NCBI RefSeq assembly: GCF_000282495.1 | Contig: NZ_AKJE01000002.1 | Span: 1-64,000 of the forward strand | Direction of reading: 5' to 3' | Origin: Pseudomonas sp. GM79 | GTDB taxonomy: Bacteria; Pseudomonadota; Gammaproteobacteria; Pseudomonadales; Pseudomonadaceae | DNA: 64,000 bases | Shown: piece by piece, positions 48,704 to 56,817 of the stretch | Position numbering within the stretch: the first letter of the stretch is position 1 | Layout of the letters: each line of letters opens with the position of its first letter | The notes under the pieces: generated by a model | Seen by the model: the letters and a program-made list of their open reading frames with translations, nothing else | Told to the model about the DNA's origin: nothing | Databases searched by the model: none | Program-made: the position numbers and the translations under genes

Positions 48704-49636
48704 CTATCTCGGGATCAGTGCCCCAGGCACTTGAATCACCCGACTCGCCAACCGATGCCCGGCCTCGGCAGCCTCGACCGGGCTGCCACCCTTGAGCCGA
48801 CACGCCAAGTAAGCCGCACTGAACGAATCCCCCGCCGCCGTGGTGTCCACCACCCGTTCGACTACCTGTGCCGGCACTTCGAACGACTCTCCATCGCAGT
48901 GAATCAGACACGCCTCGGCCCCGCGCTTGAGCACCACTTCCGGCGTGCCCATTTGCTCGTAAGCGGCAAACACCGCCGCGCAATCGGAAAAATGGAACAG
49001 CGCCTGCTCGTCGTCAACCGTCAGCAACGCCAGGTCGACATAGGGCAGAATGCTGCGATAAGCCGCCCGTGCTTCCTCGATCGACGCCCACAAGCGTGGC
49101 CGGTAGTTGTTGTCGAACACAATTCGCGCATCCCGCTGCCGGGCTTCGATCAGGGTTTCCAGAAGTTTTTCCCGCCCTTGCACACCGAGCACCGCCAGGG
49201 TGATGCCGCTGAAATACAACACGTCATAATCCGGCAGCGCCGCCAGGATCGGCGCGGCCGCCGGGGTGGTGAAGCAATCGCGCACTGCCGCTTCGTTGCG
49301 CCAGTAGAGAAAACGTCGCTCGCCGGCCGCATCGGTCTGGATGCAATACAGGCCAGGCAGGCGACCGGGCAAACGCTGGACCATGTCCAGCCCGATATTT
49401 TCACTGGCCCAGCTCTGGCACATCGCATCGCTGAAACTGTCATCGCCCAAGGCGGTGACGTAATCCACCGTGCCGCCATCGCCCAGCTCACGGGCCAGGT
49501 AGACCGCCGTGTTCAGGGTATCGCCGCCGAAGCTTTGCTGCAGCGTGCCATCGGCGCGCTGCTGTAATTCGATCATGCATTCGCCGATCAGGGCGATGCG
49601 CGGGGTGTTGGGGCCGAGGGGGCTGATGCTGTTCAT
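48704..49636 (-). CDS. kdgK: PfkB-family sugar kinase, 2-keto-3-deoxygluconate kinase-like
   Basis: This 310-residue ribokinase/PfkB carbohydrate kinase has the N-terminal IALIGECMIELQQ, and GGDTLNTAVYLAREL typical of KDG kinases. The C-terminal motif DTTAAGDSFSAAYLA holds the catalytic Asp and anion hole. KdgK phosphorylates 2-keto-3-deoxygluconate to KDPG for the Entner-Doudoroff pathway. The ATG at 49636 fits; longer frames run through the REP pair. It lies beside D-amino-acid type genes, so another keto-sugar or hydroxy-acid substrate is possible. Confidence 0.83.
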   Translation of the reverse strand: MNSISPLGPNTPRIALIGECMIELQQRADGTLQQSFGGDTLNTAVYLARELGDGGTVDYVTALGDDSFSDAMCQSWASENIGLDMVQRLPGRLPGLYCIQTDAAGERRFLYWRNEAAVRDCFTTPAAAPILAALPDYDVLYFSGITLAVLGVQGREKLLETLIEARQRDARIVFDNNYRPRLWASIEEARAAYRSILPYVDLALLTVDDEQALFHFSDCAAVFAAYEQMGTPEVVLKRGAEACLIHCDGESFEVPAQVVERVVDTTAAGDSFSAAYLACRLKGGSPVEAAEAGHRLASRVIQVPGALIPR

Positions 49637-49680
49637 TGATGTGGTGTCTCTGGTGTTTCGGTGGTGTCTGGGCGGACGTC

Positions 49681-49755
49681 TTCGCGAGCAAGCCCGCTCC
49701 CACAGGGGTCTTGTGAGCACTGAAGATCCACTGTGGGAGCGGGCTTGCTCGCGAA
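49681..49755. repeat. REP pair (BIME)
   Basis: Two inverted elements with about 30 bases between lie between the kinase gene and the PLP-enzyme gene on the minus strand. Confidence 0.85.
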
Positions 49756-49777
49756 GGCCACGACGCGGTCTCAAACC

Positions 49778-50995
49778 TTAAAAACAGGTTTCCATGGTTT
49801 CGATGACATTCAACTGCTCATCCACCAGACACCCGATGCGCCATTTGTCGAACGTCAGGCACGGGTGCGAAGTACCGAACGAAATGATATCGCCCACCCG
49901 CAACTCAACCCCCGGCGCCACGGTCATGAACGCGTGCTGGTCCATCACCGCCGTCACCTTGCAGGCACCCACATCCTCGCCGATTGCCGGCACCACGCCG
50001 GCCTTGTAACGCAGCAACGGCACCGGCAAACCGGCGTCGTAGGCGACGTCGCGTTTGCCCAGGGCGATCACCGCAAAACCCGGCTCCGGCAACGACTGCA
50101 CATGCGCCCAGACTTCCAGCGCCGGGCGCAGGCCTTCGTGCAGGTCGCTGCGGCGGTCGAGCACGCAGCATTGCGCTTCTTTGTAGATGCCATGGTCGTG
50201 AGCGACGTAGCTGCCAGGACGCAGCACGCTGAGGAAACGCCCGCCGGCGTTCTGCGCTTCGAAGGATTCAGCGATCAAGTCGTACCAGGCCGAACCCGAC
50301 GCCGTGATGATCGGCTTGGCAATGGCGAACGCGCCGCTGTCCTGCAATTGCACCGCCAGGCGCACCAAAGAATCAGCGAACGCACGGATGCCGCTCACCG
50401 CGTGATCGCCGTGAATCACCCCTTCGTAGCCCTCGATGCCGGTCAGCGCCAATGCCGGTTGTGCCGCAATCGCCTTGGCCAGCGCCAGCACTTCGGTTTC
50501 GGTGCGGCAACCGCAACGCCCGCCGACCACGCCGTACTCGATCATCACGTTCAAGCGCACCCCGCGCGAGGCGAAATACGCGCCGAGGTCCGCGACGTTA
50601 TCCGGATGATCGACCATGCAATAGAAGTCGAAGGTCGGGTCTGCCAACAGATCGGCGATCAGCGCCATGTTCGGCGTGCCGACCAATTGGTTGGCCATCA
50701 GCACCCGATGCACGCCGTGGGCGTAAGCCGCGCGGGTTTGCGTGGCACTGGCCAGAGTAATGCCCCAGGCACCGGCGTCCAGTTGGCGGCGAAACAGCGC
50801 CGGGGTCATGCTGGTTTTACCGTGGGGGGCCAGTTCCGCGCCGCTGTTGCTGACGAAGTCCTGCATCCAGCGAATGTTGTGTTCCAGCGCGTCGCGGTGC
50901 AGCACCAGCGCCGGCAGGCTGACGTCGCGCACAAGATTGGCGCCTGTGTGGGCAAAGCCCTTTTCCACGGCGGCAGTATTTTTGGCGGAATACAT
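49778..50995 (-). CDS. D-threonine aldolase / D-serine dehydratase-like PLP enzyme (amino-acid deaminase)
   Basis: This 405-residue alanine racemase-fold enzyme forms its PLP Schiff base with K60 in ELAPHGKTSMTPALF. The C-terminal domain has the metal site GTSHPCLTFDKW, as in eukaryotic-type D-serine dehydratase and D-hydroxyaspartate dehydratase, where a His and a Cys bind Zn. Probable reaction: deamination or retro-aldol cleavage of a beta-hydroxy D-amino acid. The ATG at 50995 has GAGGAG upstream. RidA and an IclR regulator are encoded next to it; RidA would clear an enamine product. Confidence 0.82.
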   Translation of the reverse strand: MYSAKNTAAVEKGFAHTGANLVRDVSLPALVLHRDALEHNIRWMQDFVSNSGAELAPHGKTSMTPALFRRQLDAGAWGITLASATQTRAAYAHGVHRVLMANQLVGTPNMALIADLLADPTFDFYCMVDHPDNVADLGAYFASRGVRLNVMIEYGVVGGRCGCRTETEVLALAKAIAAQPALALTGIEGYEGVIHGDHAVSGIRAFADSLVRLAVQLQDSGAFAIAKPIITASGSAWYDLIAESFEAQNAGGRFLSVLRPGSYVAHDHGIYKEAQCCVLDRRSDLHEGLRPALEVWAHVQSLPEPGFAVIALGKRDVAYDAGLPVPLLRYKAGVVPAIGEDVGACKVTAVMDQHAFMTVAPGVELRVGDIISFGTSHPCLTFDKWRIGCLVDEQLNVIETMETCF

Positions 50996-51034
50996 GGTCG
51001 ATCTCCTCACACTCGTGGCCGCAGGCAGCCGCTG

Positions 51035-51799
51035 TTATTCGTTGATACGCCGGGCGAGACTGTTGGCACTGTCGATCAGCACCCGACGATAGTCGTTGTA
51101 ATTGTTCTTTGCATCGGCCCGTGGGGCGACAATGCACAGGGTCGCGATGGCCACGCCATTCGGGTCTTTGACCGGCGCGGCGAAGCAATGGGTAAACGTG
51201 TCAGCGACGCTATCGAAGGAAAAGAACCCGTCGATACCGGCCTGGCGAATTTCCTCGAGAAACCGCTCCAGCGGCAAACGTTCGCCGTCGGGCAGGATGA
51301 AGTCGTCCGGGTCGATCAAGTCGACAATCTGCTGATCGCTCAGGTGCGCCAGCAGCAAGCGCCCGGAAGCGGTCCAGGGGATTGGCGCGTTCTCGCCGAT
51401 GTCCGAGGAAATGCGGAAATGCCGCTCGCCTTCTTTCATCAACGCCACGGTATATTTGCGCCCGTTGAGCAGGCACATCTGCGCGGTTTCACGTGTCTGG
51501 CTGACGATCTCTTGCAAGGCAAGATCAGCCTCGCGGGTCAGGTCGAAATGGCGCAAATGCGCCTGCCCGAGGAAGTACAGCTGACGACCGAGGTATACGT
51601 GACCGTCCTTGCCCACAGGTTCCAGAATGCGCCGTTCCAACAAGGACGCAACCAGTTCATAGACCGTGGATTTCGGGCTGCCGATGCCGCTGGCGATTTC
51701 ATTCGGGCGCAGGGGCTGGCCGATTTCCTTGAGGAAATCGAGAATGTCGAACGCCCGGTCCAGACCGCGAGCCCGGCGCTTGATGGTGTCTTCGGTCAT
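51035..51799 (-). CDS. IclR-family transcriptional regulator
   Basis: This 254-residue regulator has an N-terminal winged HTH (about residues 10-70), with PLRPNEIASGIGSPKSTVYELVASL. The C-terminal GAF-like effector domain contains ETAQMCLLNGRKYTV and the conserved IPWTASGRLLLAHL. The ATG at 51799 is preferred; the frame extends through REP DNA to 51928. It lies just upstream of the PLP-enzyme gene on the same strand and likely regulates it and perhaps the ABC transporter. Confidence 0.87.
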   Translation of the reverse strand: MTEDTIKRRARGLDRAFDILDFLKEIGQPLRPNEIASGIGSPKSTVYELVASLLERRILEPVGKDGHVYLGRQLYFLGQAHLRHFDLTREADLALQEIVSQTRETAQMCLLNGRKYTVALMKEGERHFRISSDIGENAPIPWTASGRLLLAHLSDQQIVDLIDPDDFILPDGERLPLERFLEEIRQAGIDGFFSFDSVADTFTHCFAAPVKDPNGVAIATLCIVAPRADAKNNYNDYRRVLIDSANSLARRINE

Positions 51800-51861
51800 G
51801 TCATTCGGTTCCCATTCAGAGTGCCGGGAGTTTACCCAGAGTGCGGTGGCGACTGTAAGGC

Positions 51862-51964
51862 CGCCTATCGCGGGCAAGCCACGCTCCCACAGAGATGGAA
51901 GGTGTGTCTGCAATCTGTGGCAGCACATAGAACCCTGTGGGAGCGGGCTTGCCCGCGATAGGCG
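51862..51964. repeat. REP pair, variant with CCGCGATAGGC arms
   Basis: The left element GCCTATCGCGGGCAAGCC and right element GGCTTGCCCGCGATAGGC are exact complements and are extended by GCTCCCAC-type sequence. It is a variant of the common REP of this window, with CCCGCGATAGG instead of CTCGCGAA. Confidence 0.8.
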
Positions 51965-51973
51965 CGACTCGGT

Positions 51974-52363
51974 TCAGGCCTTTTTCTTGTACGCGATGCA
52001 ATCAATCTCGACCTTGCAATCGACCATCATGTTCGCCTGTACGCAGGCCCTCGCCGGTGCGTGTTCGCTTTTGAAGTACTCGGAGAACACCTTGTTGAAA
52101 CTCCAGAAATCCCGCGGGTCTTCCAGCCATACGCCGGTACGGACCACGTCTTCGAGCCCGTAACCGGCCTCCTCCAGAATCGCGATCAGGTTTTTCATGG
52201 TCTGGTGAGTCTGCTCGACAATCCCGCCCACAATGATTTCGCCATCCAGCGCCGGCACCTGGCCGGACACGTGCAGCCAGCCATCGGCTTCGACGGCGCG
52301 GGCGAAAGGACGGGGCTGGCCGCCACCGGCCGTACTACCGGTGCCGTAACGAGTAATGCTCAT
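51974..52363 (-). CDS. RidA family protein (enamine/imine deaminase)
   Basis: This 129-residue protein has the YjgF/RidA fold signatures GWLHVSGQVPALDGEI, AGYGLEDVVRTGVWLEDP and the C-terminal PARACVQANMMVDCKVEID with the conserved Arg and Glu. RidA proteins hydrolyse reactive enamines/imines such as 2-aminoacrylate released by PLP dehydratases. That fits the PLP enzyme encoded at 49778. It precedes the IclR gene and follows the ABC transporter genes on the same strand. Confidence 0.88.
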   Translation of the reverse strand: MSITRYGTGSTAGGGQPRPFARAVEADGWLHVSGQVPALDGEIIVGGIVEQTHQTMKNLIAILEEAGYGLEDVVRTGVWLEDPRDFWSFNKVFSEYFKSEHAPARACVQANMMVDCKVEIDCIAYKKKA

Positions 52364-52387
52364 GAGTGTTCCTCCTGATTGAAAACG

Positions 52388-53179
52388 TTAAAAACGGGTG
52401 TTCTTGAGAAATTCCGCCAGACGCGGTGACTGTGGGCGTTCGAACAGTTCCTTGGGCGGCCCCTGCTCTTCGATCCGCCCCTGATTCATGAACACGATCT
52501 TGTCCGACACCTCGAAGGCAAAGCGCATTTCGTGGGTCACCAGCAGCATGGTCATGCCGTCCTCGGCCAAGCCCTTGATCACGTTCAGCACTTCACCCAC
52601 CAGCTCCGGGTCTAGGGCCGAGGTGACTTCATCGAACAGCATCAGGCTCGGGTTCATCGCAATCGCCCGGGCAATCGCCACGCGCTGTTGCTGACCGCCA
52701 GACAACTGGCCGGGGTAATGATCGCGACGCTCCAGCAACCCAACCCGCTCCAGCCATTTTTCCGCCAGCGCCACGGCTTCATCCTTGTGCAGCTTTTTGA
52801 CCTTGAGCAACCCGAGGGTGACGTTCTGCAACGCGGTGAGGTGCGGGAACAGGTTGAATTGCTGAAACGCCATACCGGTCATGGCGCGATGGCGGGCGAT
52901 GACTTTTTCCGGGTGACGCACGCGCTTGCCGTTGACCTCGTGATAGCCGATGGATTCGCCATCGAGCAGAATCTGCCCGCCCTGGAACTCTTCAAGCATG
53001 TTCACGCAGCGCAGCAGCGTGGTCTTGCCCGAGCCGCTAGAGCCGATCAGCGTGACCACGTTGCCGCGCTGCATCGTCAGGTCGACGCCCTTGAGCACTT
53101 CGAGCTGGCCGTATTGTTTGTGCAGGCCGCGGATGTTCAGCAGCGCTTGATCCTGTGTCGAAACTTGAGCTTGTGTCAT
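52388..53179 (-). CDS. Amino-acid ABC transporter ATP-binding protein
   Basis: This 263-residue GlnQ/HisP-type ATPase has Walker [16 protein letters not shown], signature [14 protein letters not shown], Walker [15 protein letters not shown] and the H-loop VTHEMRFA. The start overlaps the stop of the permease gene by four bases (ATGA). It powers import with the two permeases at 53176 and 53848 and the binding protein at 54563. Likely substrates are polar or D-amino acids judged by the neighbouring PLP enzyme. Confidence 0.93.
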   Translation of the reverse strand: MTQAQVSTQDQALLNIRGLHKQYGQLEVLKGVDLTMQRGNVVTLIGSSGSGKTTLLRCVNMLEEFQGGQILLDGESIGYHEVNGKRVRHPEKVIARHRAMTGMAFQQFNLFPHLTALQNVTLGLLKVKKLHKDEAVALAEKWLERVGLLERRDHYPGQLSGGQQQRVAIARAIAMNPSLMLFDEVTSALDPELVGEVLNVIKGLAEDGMTMLLVTHEMRFAFEVSDKIVFMNQGRIEEQGPPKELFERPQSPRLAEFLKNTRF

Positions 53180-53838
53180 GGCAAAGCCACCCGCTTTTCA
53201 ATGTGCCGGCCGAGTAGTTCGATGGCGTAGTTGATGACGAAAAACAGCAAACCGGCGAACAGGTAAAACTCCAGGGTCATGAACGTCCGGGCGATGATCT
53301 GTTGGGTGCTGAGCAGCAATTCGGCGACACCAATCACCGACAACAGCGTCGAGGCCTTGACGATCTCGGTGGACGAGTTGACCCAGGTCGGCAAGATCTG
53401 CCGCAACGCCTGGGGCAACAACACGTAGCCCAGCGCCTGGTAGAACGTCAGGCCGATGGCCTTGCTCGCTTCCATCTGGCCACTGGGCAGCGCTTGCAAT
53501 GCACCGCGCACAATCTCGGCAACGTGGGAGCCGCAAAACAGCGTCAGCCCCAAGGTACCGGCGCCGAATGCGCTAATTTGCCAGCCCAATGCCGGCGCCA
53601 TGTAAAAGCAGGCCAACACCAATACAAACACCGGCGTGCCGCGAATGATGTCGACGTAAAACCGGAACGGCGCGCGCATCCAGAACGTGCCGTAGGTGAG
53701 CACCAGACCGGCAACGATGCCGACCAGCGTGCCCAGTAAAATCGCCAGCGCCGAGCACTGCACACTGGTCAGAAAGCCTTGCCAAAGGACTTCCCGCGCC
53801 ACCCATAACTCATGCAACCAACTGGGGGATTCGTACAT
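53176..53838 (-). CDS. Amino-acid ABC transporter permease
   Basis: This is a 220-residue HisM/GlnP-type permease with about five helices. Typical motifs are [19 protein letters not shown] and [22 protein letters not shown], followed by [12 protein letters not shown]. It pairs with the second permease encoded nine bases upstream. Confidence 0.92.
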   Translation of the reverse strand: MYESPSWLHELWVAREVLWQGFLTSVQCSALAILLGTLVGIVAGLVLTYGTFWMRAPFRFYVDIIRGTPVFVLVLACFYMAPALGWQISAFGAGTLGLTLFCGSHVAEIVRGALQALPSGQMEASKAIGLTFYQALGYVLLPQALRQILPTWVNSSTEIVKASTLLSVIGVAELLLSTQQIIARTFMTLEFYLFAGLLFFVINYAIELLGRHIEKRVALP

Positions 53839-53847
53839 GGGGGCCTC

Positions 53848-54510
53848 CTATCGGCGAATCGCCAGACGCTGCTCGAGGTAACGCAGCATCATGGCAATGA
53901 GGTAACAGGCCGCAACATAGAGCGCTGTGGTCACCAGCCAGGTTTCAATCACCCGGTAGCTCTCGACATTGATCTTGCGCGCGTAATAGGTCAGCTCCGG
54001 CACGGCAATCGCCGCCGCCAGCGAGGTGTCCTTGAACAGCGAAATGAAGTTGTTCGACAGGGCCGGCAGCACATTGCGCAGCATCACCGGCACGGTGATG
54101 TACGCCTTGACCTGCCACTCACCGAGCCCGATGGCCAGGCCGGCTTCACGTAGCCCCTTGGGAATGCTCAACAACCCGCCGCGGAACACTTCGGTCAGGT
54201 ACGCCCCGGCATACAGCGACAGGGTGATGATGAACGAGGGGATCTTGTCCAGCCGAACCCCTAAGCTCGGCAACGCGAAGTAGATCGACAGGATCAACAC
54301 CAGGATCGGCGTATTACGGATCACCGTCACATACACCGACGCCAGCACCCGCAATGCGCGGTGCTTTGACAGCAATGCAAACGCCATCAGCAGGCCGATC
54401 ACGCAGCCGATGGCGATCGACACCAGTGCCAGCTCAAGGCCCAGACCGAGCCCCGCCAGCAAGGTGTCGAAGTCGCGCCAGACGGCGGCAAAATTCAACT
54501 GATAGTTCAT
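53848..54510 (-). CDS. Amino-acid ABC transporter permease
   Basis: This is a 220-residue HisQ/GlnP-type permease. Motifs are VYVTVIRNTPILVLILSIYF and AYLTEVFRGGLLSIPKGLRE, then VLPALSNNFISLFKDTSL. It is the upstream half of the heteromeric membrane pair and begins 52 bases after the binding-protein gene. Confidence 0.92.
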   Translation of the reverse strand: MNYQLNFAAVWRDFDTLLAGLGLGLELALVSIAIGCVIGLLMAFALLSKHRALRVLASVYVTVIRNTPILVLILSIYFALPSLGVRLDKIPSFIITLSLYAGAYLTEVFRGGLLSIPKGLREAGLAIGLGEWQVKAYITVPVMLRNVLPALSNNFISLFKDTSLAAAIAVPELTYYARKINVESYRVIETWLVTTALYVAACYLIAMMLRYLEQRLAIRR

Positions 54511-54562
54511 GGTCAGCAGTACCTTGAACGGGGCGATTTAGAAACGCCCCGCTCTCACGGGA

Positions 54563-55411
54563 TCATTTGAATTCGACGGGGAAACCGATGGTTGGGGTCG
54601 GCAGGTCGACACCGAACCACTGCTTGAACGACGCCGCATACGTCGGGAACTCAACACCGGTCATGCCTTCATGCAGGACGGTGTTGACGAAGTTCAACCA
54701 GTCCTGATCGCCGCGCTTGACTGCACAGGAGTAGGTTTGCGGGCTCCAGGCATAAGCCGGGCTGCGATAGCGACCGGGGTTCTGCACCATCAGGTATTTC
54801 ACCGACGACTGATCGGTGGCCGCTGCGTCGGCGCGACCGGAATTCACCGCCTGATACATCAAATCCACGCTGTCGTATTGATCGACCTTGGCCTTGGGCA
54901 ACGCCTGATGCACCAGTTCCTCGGCGTACACATTCTGCAGCACCGCCACGATAACGCCATCGCCGGCAGCCTTCAGGTCGTCGATTTCCTTGTACTTGCT
55001 GTTGGCCGGCAACAACAGGCCGACGCCTTCGCGGTAATACGGCAGGGTGAACGCCACTTGCTGTGCACGGCTGGCGGTCACGGTGATGAACTGGCAACTC
55101 ATGTCGACCTTGTCGGTCAGCAGATTGGGAATCCGCGCATCGGACGACTGCACCACGAACTCGACCTTGCTCGGGTCGTTGAACAACCCTTTGGCCACCA
55201 TCCGCGCGATATCAATATCAAAACCCTGCAACTTGCCATCCGCGCCCTGGAAGTGCCACGGCGCATTGGTACTGCCCGTGCCCACGATCAATTTCCCACG
55301 GGCCAGCACGCTGTCGAGCTTGCTGTCTGCCGCTTGAGCGGCCCCCATGACAGCGGCCGAAGCCGCGAACAGAAAAACACACGCTTTAAACAACGAAGGT
55401 CGGCGATGCAT
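54563..55411 (-). CDS. Periplasmic amino-acid binding protein of ABC transporter
   Basis: This 282-residue SBP_bac_3 family protein has a signal peptide (about residues 1-27, ACVFLFAASAAVMGAAQAA). Signatures include LDSVLARGKLIVGTGSTN, LQGFDIDIARMVAKGLF and SDARIPNLLTDKVDMSCQF. The ATG at 55411 has TGGAG nine bases upstream; a GTG three codons earlier is also in frame. It is the first gene of the transporter operon. Confidence 0.92.
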   Translation of the reverse strand: MHRRPSLFKACVFLFAASAAVMGAAQAADSKLDSVLARGKLIVGTGSTNAPWHFQGADGKLQGFDIDIARMVAKGLFNDPSKVEFVVQSSDARIPNLLTDKVDMSCQFITVTASRAQQVAFTLPYYREGVGLLLPANSKYKEIDDLKAAGDGVIVAVLQNVYAEELVHQALPKAKVDQYDSVDLMYQAVNSGRADAAATDQSSVKYLMVQNPGRYRSPAYAWSPQTYSCAVKRGDQDWLNFVNTVLHEGMTGVEFPTYAASFKQWFGVDLPTPTIGFPVEFK

Positions 55412-55420
55412 GGCAAGCAC

Positions 55421-55752
55421 TCCAGAGTTGTGTTTATTCCGCTATACCGGAACATGGTATGTAACAACGGAATAGACAGCAGAAAGTGTGCCACAGGTTA
55501 TGGGCAGAATCTCGGGGAGTCTGGAAAGTGTTTTGAATCAGATGGATGCGCGTGAGCGCGAGAAGGCGTTACGAAACGCACAAATAAGAGAACGCTACCG
55601 TGGGACACAACGCTCGAGTACTTGCACCACATCTGAAGCCATAGCGATTCAAAATGAAGCAGAGCCCTACCTGTAATTTCTGACAGTAGACCCACCTGCT
55701 CGCCTCCTTTAACGTCAACAGGCCTTCGATTGTCTTTGAAAAGGAGATTTCA
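55421..55752. other. Intergenic region with a doubtful small ORF
   Basis: This 332-bp gap lies between divergent genes. A plus-strand frame 55500-55676 would encode 58 charged residues (MGRISGSLESVLNQMDARER and onward) but has no clear ribosome-binding site. The ribosome-binding site AAGGAG for the next gene is at its end. No hairpin or repeat was recognised. Confidence 0.25.
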
Positions 55753-56202
55753 ATGAGTTCGATGATTAACCCATCAACGCTGGCTCCGGCCTATCGCAAA
55801 GCCCTGAAAACCTGGCGCCCGGTGATCCTGTATTTCGGCGATAAAAACTGTTACGCCTGCGAGATGGCCGAGCCGGTTTTCCGCACGATTGCCGAGCAAT
55901 ATAAGGATCACGCGCAGGTCTACGTGCTGAGTACGAGTGAGTCCCCCAGGCATCCGGAAGTCACCGGCACACCCACTGTGCTGTTCTACAAGGAGGGGAA
56001 ACTGCTGAAGAAGCTCAAGGGCATCGGGACTCGGGAAACCCTGGAAGAAAATTTCAAAAAACACATCGGCAAGCTCAGGCCCAAACAGCTTGCCCGCAAA
56101 CCTCACCATGACTTGCCGTGGTTGCAGAAAACCCTCAGCACTTTATGCACCGCGCCTCGGGCACAGGGGATGTTGAATGTACGTTTCATGAGTCATTTTT
56201 GA
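55753..56202 (+). CDS. Thioredoxin-fold protein
   Basis: This 149-residue protein is cytoplasmic, with no signal peptide. The redox motif is CYAC in ILYFGDKNCYACEMAEPVF (about residues 33-36). The cis-proline follows in VTGTPTVLFYKEGKLL. The C-terminal 45 residues are a basic extension not seen in classical thioredoxin. Probably a thiol-disulfide exchange or protection protein; partner unknown. Confidence 0.85.
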   Translation: MSSMINPSTLAPAYRKALKTWRPVILYFGDKNCYACEMAEPVFRTIAEQYKDHAQVYVLSTSESPRHPEVTGTPTVLFYKEGKLLKKLKGIGTRETLEENFKKHIGKLRPKQLARKPHHDLPWLQKTLSTLCTAPRAQGMLNVRFMSHF

Positions 56203-56220
56203 ATCGTCTGGGCGATCGCC

Positions 56221-56302
56221 TTCGCGAGCAAGCCCGCTCCCACATTTAGACCGTGTCTATCCAGACAACCCGGTCAACTGTGGGAGCGGGCTTGCTCGCG
56301 AA
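56221..56302. repeat. REP pair (BIME)
   Basis: Inverted GCGAGCAAGCCCGCTCC / GAGCGGGCTTGCTCGC elements lie between the thioredoxin-like and MerR genes, which are convergent. Confidence 0.85.
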
Positions 56303-56335
56303 GCTTTTGCTCTTGATCCTAGGCAGTCATCAGAA

Positions 56336-56743
56336 CTATTGCTTTAGCGACGCCAGCACCCGCTCGGCATTCGCACCGCACCCCATGCCCTCGGGTCGCG
56401 CCTGGATGCTCTCGATCACCTCCAGCAACTGCGCCTTGCTCTGGGCCAGGTGCAGTTGCATCGCTTCGATCTGTTCGACCTTGCGCCCAAGGCTCGCCAC
56501 CAGTTCGTCGTGATTGACCTCACCCGTCGTGGCATCCGGTAGCAGCAACTTCAGCTCTTCGAGAGTGAAACCGGCCTGCTGGGCGCACTGGATGATTTTC
56601 AGCGTTTGCAACACTTGCGGCGGGTAACGCCGATAGCCGTTGGCCTGCCGCTCGACCTGACGGATCAGGCCCTGGGCCTCGTAAAAACGAATGCGCGAGG
56701 CGTTCAACCCGCTCTGTTGCGCCAATTCACCAATCTTCATCAC
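56336..56743 (-). CDS. MerR-family transcriptional regulator
   Basis: This 135-residue regulator has an N-terminal winged HTH (MKIGELAQQSGLNASRIRFY, then EAQGLIRQVERQANGYRRY) and a dimerisation coiled coil (about residues 75-120). A single Cys appears near the C-terminus (GMGCGANAERVL). No metal-binding loop typical of MerR/CueR is present, so it is closer to the redox or drug-sensing members. It is divergent from the Old Yellow Enzyme gene, and a MerR-type promoter sits between them. Confidence 0.9.
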   Translation of the reverse strand: MMKIGELAQQSGLNASRIRFYEAQGLIRQVERQANGYRRYPPQVLQTLKIIQCAQQAGFTLEELKLLLPDATTGEVNHDELVASLGRKVEQIEAMQLHLAQSKAQLLEVIESIQARPEGMGCGANAERVLASLKQ

Positions 56744-56759
56744 GGCCTCGTTTGCACGC

Positions 56760-56790
56760 TTGACATTAAAGTTAACTTTAAGCTTAGCCT
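56760..56790 (+). promoter_or_regulatory. MerR-type promoter with 19-bp spacer and palindrome
   Basis: The -35 is TTGACA (56760-56765) and the -10 is TAGCCT (56785-56790), separated by 19 bases, longer than the usual 17. A perfect 16-base palindrome TTAAAGTTAACTTTAA (56766-56781) fills the spacer. This is the standard layout for MerR activation. The target is the oxidoreductase gene at 56818. Confidence 0.8.
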
Positions 56791-56817
56791 CTACGCTTCA
56801 CTGATGAGGAGTCAAGC

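Noticed and set aside
49733..51961. Long plus-strand frame of 742 codons opposite the PLP-enzyme and IclR genes
   Set aside because: It is antisense to two well-recognised genes, begins inside a REP element and has His/Gln/Arg-rich composition typical of shadow frames in G+C-rich DNA.
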